DNA from: Chrysomallon squamiferum
Taxonomy: Eukaryota > Mollusca > Gastropoda > Neomphalida > Peltospiridae
DNA: 64,000 bases
Assembly (NCBI GenBank): GCA_012295275.1
Contig: CM022667.1
Coordinates: 13,507,416-13,571,415 of the forward strand
Direction: 5' to 3'
Of the stretch, positions 23,655-34,183 are shown in pieces. A program made the translations under genes and the position numbers. The notes under the pieces were generated by a model. It was given only the letters and a program-made list of their open reading frames with translations, was not told the DNA's origin and did no database searches. How positions within the stretch are numbered: position 1 is the stretch's first letter; each line of letters starts with the position of its first letter.

Positions 23655-25637
23655 ATGAAAACCTTTCTCATCAAAAGAACGTGGGATTTAGCAGAGAGAC
23701 AGACAGAATACACCTTGTTGCTATCATTGTAGTTTCGCATTGCAGTCTTGCTGTGCATGGCTACCCCTTATTATAAGGTTTCACTGAGTATTATTATTGT
23801 GTTTTTGTTCTTTTGTTCTTTTGTTTTTTTTGGGTTTTTTTAATTATTTTTTTAGGAAGATTCTCGGATTAATTCAATTTCGGCTGCAGACCTCGTTTTA
23901 TTAATTCGTACTAAAAGTCACGTGTTGTGAAAAATGAGGACGTCAACCTCCATTTTGATTACAAAACTACATCAACTTTACTGAAAATACTTCTTACTTA
24001 TCTTTTAATATATATATAGATATTTACTTTTTTGTGTTTTTGTACTAGATGTTTTATTAATAACTGTAGGAGCACCCGTTCATCTGTTTGGATTAGAAAT
24101 GTAAATTTTAACGATGTCGATGTAAACGATGGGCTGCTATCTTCTCTAGATGGAATTACAAGTGCGGTGTTTTGTGGGATACGATGTGCAGGTAACTCTA
24201 TCTGTAAATCGTTTTCATACAATGTGCCTGGTGTTTGTCGACTCCATTCAGTGAGATTTTCAGATTACAACAGTTACTCTAAATCACCTGGCTGGAACTA
24301 CTTCTACCTTTCTGCAGGTAGTATAGGATTTATTTATTTATTTATTTATTTATTCATTTATTTATTTATTTATTTATTTATTGTTTGTTTGTTTATTTTC
24401 TTGTTTGTTTTTTAGTATTAGTGCTATTCATCTGATTTTATAGTTGTTCTGAATTGTTTAGACTATTATTATTACTATTACTGTTATTACTGTTATTACT
24501 GTTATTATTATTTTTATTTTTCAACTGGATATTTAACTCTCACAAATGATAACAACAGGGTACGGTCTTGAAATATGTTCCACTGTTATGATTTATAGGC
24601 ATGGCTACATCACATACACACACACACACATGCACATAGACACACCTATACGTACCTACTTACTAATATATATATATATACATACATAAAATTGCATAAC
24701 CATATAATAATAAGAAGAAGAAGAACGAGAAGAAGAAGAATTAATCAGTCAATTGTTTGAATATACTTATATGTATGTATATACATATACACACTTATAC
24801 ATACGTATATAAAATTGCATAAACATATAATATTAATAACATCAACAATAAGAATAAGAATAGTAACAAAAACTAGGACAAGATAAAGAGAATTAGTCAG
24901 TTGTTTGAATACACATTATTTGCAATGATGAAATCACGCCTGGCACGAACAAATTAACTGTTTTATTCTCGCAGGTTCCTGTCCAGTAGAAGACGGGTTT
25001 GTGTACTTGGACGAAGTGCTTCTGTGTATGAAGGTTTCTGTTGAAAAGAAAACATTTTCTCAAGCACGTGACGCCTGCAGTCAGATAGGTTCAAGACTAA
25101 TTGTACTGGACACAGAAGAGAAAAACACAGCTGTTGGTGACTACGTCCAAACAAACATAGGTAGGAAGTGAAATATTGATATACTATTACTGAAATAATC
25201 TTCTACAACATAAGCAGTATCCCTCTGCAGTTGTAAATAAAACTTTATCTATAAAATATTATTACTGTTATTGTTGTTGTTGTTGTTGATGGTTGTTATT
25301 ATTATTATTATTGTAGTTGCTGTGGGATTTTTGGGGCGTTTTGATGTTGTTGTTGCTGTTGTTGCTGCTGCTGCTGCAGTATCTGTTTCATTAATACTAT
25401 TTTTATTATTATGCAGATACAGATGAATATTTGTACATCGGACTGACTGATGAAGTTACAGAAGACGTGTATATTTGGGAGAACGGAGTTCAGGCAGTGT
25501 TTTTCAACTGGGGAACTGGTGAACCTCACAATAATAATTTGAACGAGGACTGTATTATTTTACGTTTTCCGTTGAACACATGGCATGATGTCGACTGTTC
25601 CCGAAGTCAAAATTACATTTGTGAGAAACCAGTGTAA
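23655..25637 (+). pseudogene. PAN + C-type lectin copy F (exons 2-4 intact, own leader destroyed)
   Basis: The class III leader starts at 23655 (MKTFLIKRTW) but breaks off inside the signal peptide. A deletion joins it to intron sequence (agagagacagacag), removing its donor. Exons 2 (24070-24317), 3 (24975-25160) and 4 (25417-25637) are fully open with normal lengths and splice sites. The PAN domain keeps CGIRCAGNSIC and GVCRLH, but its first Cys is Ser (AGC). The CTLD has SCPVEDGFVY, DACSQIGSRLIVL, YIGLTD, IWENG, NWGTGEPH, NEDC, WHDVDC and NYICEKPV. The open frame over 655 nt suggests recent loss or rescue by another leader, the orphan exon at 22394-22455. Pseudogene status is therefore provisional. 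Confidence 0.7.
24318..24974 (+). repeat. Intron 2 of F: (TTTA)n and mixed repeats
   Basis: TTTA tetranucleotides (about 24329-24390), ATT/ACTGTT runs, CA and AAG tracts. Two short stretches of similar sequence (ataaaattgcata...catataat) near 24687 and 24810 suggest an internal duplication. Confidence 0.7.
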
Positions 25638-26558
25638 TTTTTTTACATTGTGAGAAACCATTTGTTTTCTGTTTTAACATGTAAATAAAACAAACACAAA
25701 AATCAGTTTAGTCAATACTTGATGAATCAGTAATATATAAATGACGATCATAATTATGATTTTTATAATGATCGTGTCGATAACGATATTGGTCATGTTG
25801 ACTTTTATTAAATGAAATTAGTAGTCTACTGTAGAAATTACTATTTTCTTTCTGGTCATGTTCATCATTATCATCATCCTCATCATCGTCAGCAACAACA
25901 TCATCGTGAAGTCCCAAGGAAAACGAAATATATTAAATGATAAGTTCCAGTATTTTTGCCTCACGAAGATGTTACGAGTTATTTCTGAACGGTCAGAAGA
26001 TGTTTCTAGAACAAACTAGTGTTTAACGCATTCTGTAAAATGATAATCGTTCAGAAGTTTCTTAGTTTCCAATTTGTGTAAATAAGATTGAAAAAAAAAC
26101 GTAAAAATAATTTAAAAAATAAATAAGTAAAATTGAATAAATAAAAACTAATAATTATAATAAAAAAAATAAATAAATAAATAAATAATGCAAAGCATAT
26201 GTGTAGGTTACAATGCTACAGCAAAGTTTTTCGATTACAGTGTTTTGTATTTTATTAGAAGTCATTTTATCGGATCACTACTATGCCAAAAATTGACTTT
26301 CGTTGGAAAACGAGGAAAACCATTCATGTACAGAAAGGGAAACAATTCTAATTGTGTGACGTCAATAGCTAGGTTTAAATATTTCTGACCACATTATGAA
26401 CAGTGATTTGAATTTGAATGGCAAAAAATAAAAAGAAGCCAAAAATAAAATTAAAAAGCGTTCAAACAAGATTCTGTAACATATCTACTTGACGATTAAA
26501 ATAAATACTTTGAGGAAAGATAGAACCATGGATATGGCAATTTACAAAAATTCAAGAT

Positions 26559-26621
<63 letters not shown>

Positions 26622-26779
26622 AATAAATAAATAAATAAATTAAATTAATTAATTAATTAATTAATTAATCAATAGTGCCACTAAGAACAACAAAATAAAA
26701 TATCGGAAATGATTGTAATCAAACGAAGATGAACTTCTCATATACTGAAAGTTGGACCTAAATTTAATGCTCGCGAAAA
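25638..26779. other. Intergenic after F, no gene seen
   Basis: 3' flank, then AAAT and AAT/AAT-A runs (about 26105-26185 and 26559-26670). A stretch at about 26200-26300 resembles 59330-59410 (ttacaatgctacagcaaagttttt / atcggatcac) and is a dispersed fragment. Small frames lack motifs. Confidence 0.5.
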
Positions 26780-27770
26780 AGACAAAATACAAACCCCGGC
26801 GTTCTTCGTAGGAATCGACGGTTACCGTCGATTATTGAACAAATTTGTATTTGATTTTTTAACTTTGTCTTAGTGGCCGAGTGGTATCATCATACGTCCT
26901 CTATTCATTCAAGCTGAGTATTGTCAGAAACCAATGTAACTTTGTTGCATTGTCAGAGACCAGTGTGTTATTGTATACTGTTCTGTATTACTGTTGTAAA
27001 TAAAACTAACAAAATCCGTACACCGAATCAGTTTATAAATGACGACTACAATTATTGTGGTGATGATTATAATAACGGTTATCATGATGATGTTTATGAC
27101 GAGGTTCATTAAATTAAAATAGTTGTCTCACAGAAAATTATTCATTTCGTGATCATCATAACCATCATTTCGTCAACAGTATTTCAGGAAATAAAAATTA
27201 AGAACAGGAACAGCTGTAAACAAAAATCGCAATCAATGTTCAACATAATACAGGAAGAAGCTGACTATAATTATGGATATTAGCAAATTTTGAACAATGG
27301 ACCTTCGTCAAAACACTAATAATATAAAAATTATCAAGAGCAACAACAGTATCAACGGAAACGGCAGTATCAAACAGAATTTAACTGCCCCTGTACTCAT
27401 ATCTGAACCTAAAATTAATGCTTGTAAAACTGAGGAAATACAAAGAATGGCGTGCTTTGTAGGAAGCGATTATTACGGTTACTGAGCAACATTTTTTATG
27501 GTTATCTTGATGGCTGTGTGTATCGTCTTCCACTCACTATTCATTCGTAAATACATAGATACAGATATCTATACATACTGTGTTATTTTATCAGTATATT
27601 TTTACGTTAGAAAATATCAACAAAACACATCGGAAATGTCAGATATATTAACTGGCAGTATAATTACGTTATTGTTAAAATTATGTGAAATACCTAAAGA
27701 ATTAAAAATAAAATGCACGAGCTTTTCCAAAACTCTGACTATAAAGTAAACATGAAAGTATAAAAAATAA
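26780..27770. repeat. Duplicated non-coding block, copy 2 (partner 11426-12400)
   Basis: Starts with sequence like 11365-11425 (ctcgcgaaaa...cccggcgttcttcgtagg) and contains the same gtggccgagtggt motif (about 26875). It runs in parallel to about 27770 with small indels. No gene. Confidence 0.65.
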
Positions 27771-29325
27771 CCAAAAAAAAATATTTCACCTCATCTGGAA
27801 AGTTTAAAATTACTTTTAATATTTTATATAACTTCTCTTTTTCAGTATTTGTTGTACAGAGCAGGTTATAGCAAAATGTCGAGAAGACGTCTCATCTGAA
27901 TTTAGATCAATTATTATTATTATTATTATTATTGTTGTTGTTGTTGTTGTTGTTGCTGCTGCTCTTCTTTATGTTTTTTTAATGTTTTTGTTATTGTTGT
28001 TGATGTTTATTTTCATCCGTTCAAGTATTTGGTTTAGAAATCTAATATTGGAACACATTGATTTATTGATTTTGTACACATTTACACCCGTCTCTGAATG
28101 GTTAAAAATTAAATTCCGACTGTGAACTTTGAATAATAATGACTTGTTCTGTTGTTTATTAAAATACCATATACTACAAAAGAAAATTATATTTAGTAAA
28201 TATCAACATTAATAACATGTCAGTGATGATCATCGTATTAATCACTTGTGCTTGTTTTGGTTGTTGTCGATTTTAATGATTTTGTTTTAGATGATGTTCA
28301 CTGTTATGGTGATGGTCCGTTTTGTACTCACATTTATTGAAAATCATTAAAAAACAAAAAAACATCAATTAAAAAAAAATATAAAAATCCTTTGAACTAT
28401 ATAATAGTTCTATTGACAGTTTTCATGTCATTATTTCTTTCCTATTGCAGAAAACTAAACAAAAACGACAACAACCAACAACGACAACAACAACAACAAA
28501 AAATCAAGAACAAACGAAAGAAAAAACAAAACAAGGATGGTAAAATAATAATTCTATTAGAAATGTTCTCAGGAGTTATCACGTCGAAAAAGAAATAAGA
28601 AAAGAAAACGAAAAAAACAATACAAACAGACAGAAAGAGAGAAAAATAAAACAGAAGAATAATAATTAAAAATAAAACGCCTCAAAAACGAACAAAGCGT
28701 CAAATAAAATAAAATAATAGAATCACATTTGACGCAACTGACTGCTGTGAAGCCAAATATCGGTTTACATTGATTCATTAATTTTGCATACATTTACACC
28801 TCTCTCTGAATGATTAAATGTTCAATTGCATCTATGACCTTTAACCACTAATGACTTGTTCTGTTGTTTGATAAAATATGTATAGTTATTACAGTACCAT
28901 ATAAAGATGTTTTGAGTCAGTATAGCATTAATAAAAAATGCTAGTCATGATCATTTGTATTGTCACAATGAAGCTGTTCCCATTGCAGTTATTGCTAGTG
29001 TTGTCCCTGATGTTGATGTTGTTTTGGTCGATGTCATTTGCTATCGTGATCACCTGAGATTTATTGATTATTAGTTAGAATGAAATGGCTATGAATGTGG
29101 TCATCAAAAAATTAAATTAAATTTATTGGAGTGTGAAGCAAATCCCATTATTTCAGTTTAATACCACGTTTTTGCTGAATTTAGTTTATAAAAATTTTGG
29201 TTTTCCTAGCTTTGGTTATTAGGAACTCGTATTTGATACTCCATATCAGCCTAAGTTTAATGGAGTTGCATTTGTTTATAATGAGGTGAACGTACAGTTG
29301 GAAAATAGAAAAGTTAGCAGCTAAA
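27771..29325. other. Intergenic upstream of G; class III 5' flank at its end
   Basis: ATT/GTT repeats (about 27912-27965), A-rich tracts (about 28345-28620) and, from about 28735, sequence also found before genes Q and S (53985 and 63070 on). A conserved gtgaac...gaaaagttagcagctaaa precedes each MKTF/MKIF start, so a class III promoter may lie here. No gene. Confidence 0.5.
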
Positions 29326-30509
29326 ATGAAAACCTTTCTTATCAAAGGAATCTGGGTATTGGCTGTCCTCTTGTGTTGTGAAACTGCAGAAAGGTATGTA
29401 TAAACGTCCTAAGACAGATTTTCTTGGAATTTTCCCATATTTTATTCTTTTGACGCTACAGTAAATATAAAACTTGGGTAATCTATCAGAGCTATCTCTG
29501 ATTTAAAAAGTCACATAAAACTGTATAAAAACAGTTGTCAAAATGGACTTGTCCTGTAAAATAATACAGACCGTCTTACGTTTCTCAGATCTACCAATTT
29601 TGTATTATTAAGCTCACTGTTGCAGTTTATATTGGCTCGTTTATATACGAAGGCGTGGAATTTCTTCTTTTTTTAAATTTCTTTCTGTTGTTTTCATTTT
29701 ATAATAATAATAATAATAATAATAATGATAATACTAATGGGTGGGTGAATGGATGTATGTACGTACTTATGTATGTATGTATGTATGTACATTTTCCTAG
29801 ATGTTTTATTATTATAGGTGCAGGCCTTCATCTATCTGGATTAGAAATGAAAATTTTAACGATGTCGATGTAAACGATGGGCTCCTATCTTCTCTAGGTG
29901 GAATTACAAGCGCTGGGTTTTGTGGGATACGATGTGCAGATAACTCTGTCTGTAAATCGTTTTCATACAATGTGCGTGGTGTTTGTCGACTCCATTCCCT
30001 GAGATTTTCAAACTACAACAGCTACTCTAAATCACCTGGTTGGACCTATTTCTACCTGAATGCAGGTAGTATAGGATTTATTTATTTATTCATTTATTTA
30101 TTCTTTGTTTGTTTGTTTATTTTCTTGTTTGTTTTTTAGTTTACGTATACAAGTACGAATATAAAATTGCATAAACATATAATATTAATAGCATCAACAG
30201 TAATAATAATAATAACAAAAACAAGAACAAGTAAAAGAGAATTAGTCAGTTGTTTGAATACACATTATTTGCAATGATGAAATCACACCTGGCACGAACA
30301 AATTAACTGTTTTATTCTCACAGGTTCATGTCCAGTAGAAGACGGGTTTGTGTACTTGGACGAAGTGCATCTGTGTATGAAGGCTTTTGTGGATAAGAAA
30401 ACATTTTCTCAAGCACGTGACGCCTGCAGTCAGATAGGTTCAAGACTGATTGTACTGGACTCAGAAGAGAAAAACACAGCTGTTTGTGACTACATCGTTT
30501 GATACATAG
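29326..30509 (+). pseudogene. PAN + half-lectin copy G with nonsense codon (164 aa product possible)
   Basis: Exons are 29326-29393 (class III leader MKTFLIKGIWVLAVLLCCETAE), 29818-30065 (intact PAN: CGIRCADNSVC, GVCRLH, first Cys present) and 30324-30509 (CTLD first half, SCPVEDGFVY). At 30500-30502 TGA replaces the GCA seen at this place in genes L and Q, ending the frame at codon 165. A neighbouring Gly is Cys. No normal exon 4 follows. Where genes L and Q have theirs, the sequence switches near 30700 to the block of a relic exon 4 at 31334-31499. If transcribed it would encode a secreted PAN domain with an incomplete lectin fold. Confidence 0.8.
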
Positions 30510-31287
30510 GTAAATTCGTCTGCTTCATCATCATCATTATTATCATCATCACTATATATTATCGTCGTCAGTGATGCTGGCATTATTTTCATCACTATCA
30601 CAATCGTCATTATTATTATTATTATTGTTAACATCATGATCGTGATCCTCACTGATATTATTATTATTTACTAGAAGAAATCTACTAATACTGCTACATG
30701 CACCACAATGTTAAGGATAAATCATGTTTTGTTCTTCTTCTTCCTAGGTATTACAATATTGATTGAGTCAAGCTAACAAAACATTAAATAAGTTTCATTT
30801 TTCCCAGAGGAACAAACGTTGTCGTCTGTGAATATTAAATAATATTTAGTCACTTTGGAAGATTCATTCTCAAAACGTTATTATTTCAGCATGTCACACA
30901 TCAGTTATTTTTCTGGATCTATTGATTTTTTCCTTTAAATTTTCTGTCTTCTACTAAACCTTAGCTGCAACGGAATATATAACACGAGGTCATACATCTT
31001 TCCTTTGCCTAGTTAAATAAAAAAAAATTAAAACAAATTCTGTCAGATCGAATGTCATCTCGATCAATAATATAACATTTTTATGTCTAAATCCTGAGTT
31101 TTGGGAGATGTCTACATTCAAATTAGGAACTTAAATATTTATATACGACTACTACTGCATCTGCTTTACAGAAATATTACAACTATTCTACAACTTCAAC
31201 CAATACCACAAGTGGTAATCGTAAAGTACTACTACTTCTACTACTACTACTACTACTATTACTACTACTACTACTACTACTACTACA

Positions 31288-31318
<31 letters not shown>

Positions 31319-31333
31319 TTATACCATAGCTGT
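30510..31333 (+). other. Recombined region after G, no intact exon
   Basis: ATC/ATT repeats of an intron 3 (to about 30670), then a switch near 30700 to a block shared with 48219-48750. A CTA run lies at about 31225-31320. No open exon is seen. Confidence 0.6.
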
Positions 31334-31499
31334 TACTTGTCTGACCTCTGAAAAGATGGAAACAAAATTTGTTTTGGAGAATGGAGAAAACGTCGTTTTT
31401 CAAAAATCAGACAACAATGAATCCGATAACTACCTGGAAGATTGCACGATATTAATTCCAACAAGCAAAATGTGGCGTCAAAAACTATTGAGAAACTGA
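31334..31499 (+). pseudogene. Relic lectin exon 4, fourth subfamily, copy after G
   Basis: It encodes METKFVLENGENVVFQKS, then NNESDNYLEDCTIL and a truncated end (MWRQKLLRN, stop). The conserved Trp of the lectin core, the third Cys and YICE are lost. Near-identical copy at 48751-48914. Confidence 0.75.
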
Positions 31500-31815
31500 C
31501 TTGATATTTGCTGAATAAAGAAAATTAAATAAATTATTTTATTTATTTATTTATATATTTGTTTGTTTGTTTTATCGATACATCTGTGCGATTTGAAAAT
31601 GAGAAATGTAATTTTCATTATCACCAACAGCTATCGAGTCATTTCTTGAATTTTATTTTATTTTATTTTATTTTATTTTTTATGATACGTTTACTGATTC
31701 TGATCACTGAAATATTTTTAAACAATCAAAATGACAGAAACAACAACAATAATAATATTAAGAAGAAGAAGAAGAACTGCAGCAAGAAAAGCAATAATGG
31801 CTATAGTAATTATAA

Positions 31816-31846
<31 letters not shown>

Positions 31847-33324
31847 AATGATGATTCTTTCCCAGAAGAATTAAAAGAAACTGAAGAACTTAAAAAAAGA
31901 TATCTATATGAAAAGAAATAAATAAATAAATAATAATAAATAAATAATTGTATTAAATTTAAACAATCAGTTTAGCTATCACGTTACCCATAATGACTAT
32001 TATGATCACGACAACGACAGCGATTACAAAAGTTAATGTAAAATAATTGCTATTAGAAAACTCACAACTGCATCTTCTTTAACAGCCATACGAATCAATG
32101 AAAAAATGAGAACCAGTTTTGGTATACACTTGACTCTACAGTCAATTTTGATCAACTGCTCCTACTACTATATTATTAGAACACCTACTACTAACACTAC
32201 TACAACAATAAAGATTCTCTTACATGAACTACCACTATTAGTATTACTACTACTACAACTACTACTACTATTACTACTACTAATACTATTACTACTACAA
32301 TTACAACCACTGAACTGCTACAACGACAATTTCTACTGCAATTACCATTACTACGACTGCTGCTACTAGTATTATTCTTGTTATTTTATAATTAGTGCTG
32401 TTACAACAACGTCTACTACAGCAATACCAGCAAAATCAACTACTACTACAGCCATCATAACCAATACTATTACTAAAAATACTAACGCTATCAAAGAATC
32501 ATAACCAGAATTACAACTTTTAAAGTGAATTTGGTTAATGAAGATAAATTATTGTTCAATTAATGGACTCAAGAAATCACCCTACTTTTCCGACTGATGA
32601 CGCACTTATGTGTTAAACATTAACCGCTTTAAGCAGTAACTTCAATAAAAATATCTTCCACCAGTTTCTATGGCTCTTTCATTTATCTAAAATTGATAGC
32701 AGCTTAATTTTAGATGGGATCACCAAGAACTACAATAACAAAAACAACTACTATTTCTACTATTATGATTACTACTATAACTATTACTAGTACTATAAAG
32801 CTTCTAGTACAAATACTTTTACTACGTTGATGAATACTACAACTACTACTACTACTAGTACTACTACTACTACTACTACTACTGTTATTATTATTAGTAG
32901 TAGTATTATTATTATTATAATTATTATAATCATCATCATCATCTTTATTATTTTATTACTACTGGTGCTGTACAAGGTCTGCTACAGCAACGCCAAGAAA
33001 ATCAACTACTACTACGACCATCATAACCAGTACTACTACTACAAATACTATAGCTATTAAACAGTCATAACAAACTACTATTTTTGCAGTAAATATGGTT
33101 AATGAAGATAAATTATATATATATATATATAGGTTGCGCTTGATGATAAAAAAAAAGAAGTAAAAATGTTAAACAGCCCGTAAAACATTAAAAATTAAAT
33201 ACACTAGAGAAACATTTCAACTTGTTACAGCTTCAAATCGATCACTGCTTGGTGACAGTTCTACTTAACTAGCTCAAAGACAGAAGTTTCTTACGACATA
33301 TTCACTGCAATTTATTTAGACAAA
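31500..33324. other. CTA/ACT-rich intergenic, no gene seen
   Basis: Dense imperfect CTA/ACT triplets (about 32160-32360, 32730-32890), ATT/ATC runs (about 32885-32955), TTTTA repeats (about 31650-31680) and TA runs (31825-31846, 33112-33131). The same block is at 48915-50570. Poly-Thr, Tyr, Leu and Ile frames are artefacts. Confidence 0.7.
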
Positions 33325-34114
33325 ATGCAAAACACTTTCGCCCAGTTTGTGCTGTTGTCAGGTGTCTTCGTGTGTTCTAAAACGGCAGACAGGTATGTGT
33401 AAATTTTGTTTATGTTGAAACAGAATAATTGTGTGGATACATGCATCAGTCACGTGTGTGTGAGTGTGTTTGTGTGTGTGTGTATGTGTGTGTTTCTACG
33501 CCTCTTGATAGACAGATAGTTAGAGAGAGATTACATAGATAGATAGATATGGCAAATGAATGGATGGATGGATAGAAGGATAGATAGATTGTTACACTGA
33601 TACATAGACTGACGTCATCAGTTGAATTATATCTTAGTAAATGTCTATTTAATACAAGTAATGAAAATAGTTTTATTTTAACTGTCATTGAAGCTGCATT
33701 GAAACAAGATGGATTTGGATTGAGAAAGAAAAATATGATTATTTCACTGTAGCTAACGCTACAATTTACGAAGCCACTGACGTCAAGACCATGATGCACT
33801 GTGCCGCTGCCTGCACCAAGAATCCAGCATGTTTTTCGTTTGCCTACAACAACGGAAAATGTCGCCATTATTCTGCGACATTAGAAATTAACTTTTCATC
33901 ATCTTATTTATATTTTATTTTACTGTTAACAGAAGTGTTGTTTGAGGTAGGCAAAACGAAGCAAATTATTTTAGATGGTGGTAGTGTAACCAAACTGATT
34001 CAAACAAAAAGCTATTGTTATTACTATGCTTACAATCACAGGTGCAACAAGACAATAATATGGATGAAAAATCCTAATTTTGTAAATGCTGAGATAAACT
34101 AGGCTCTCAAATAA

Positions 34115-34183
<69 letters not shown>

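Noticed and set aside
26188-26388. 66-aa frame resembling part of 59330-59426
   Set aside because: Only a fragment of non-coding sequence is shared, in different frames. Likely a dispersed repeat piece.
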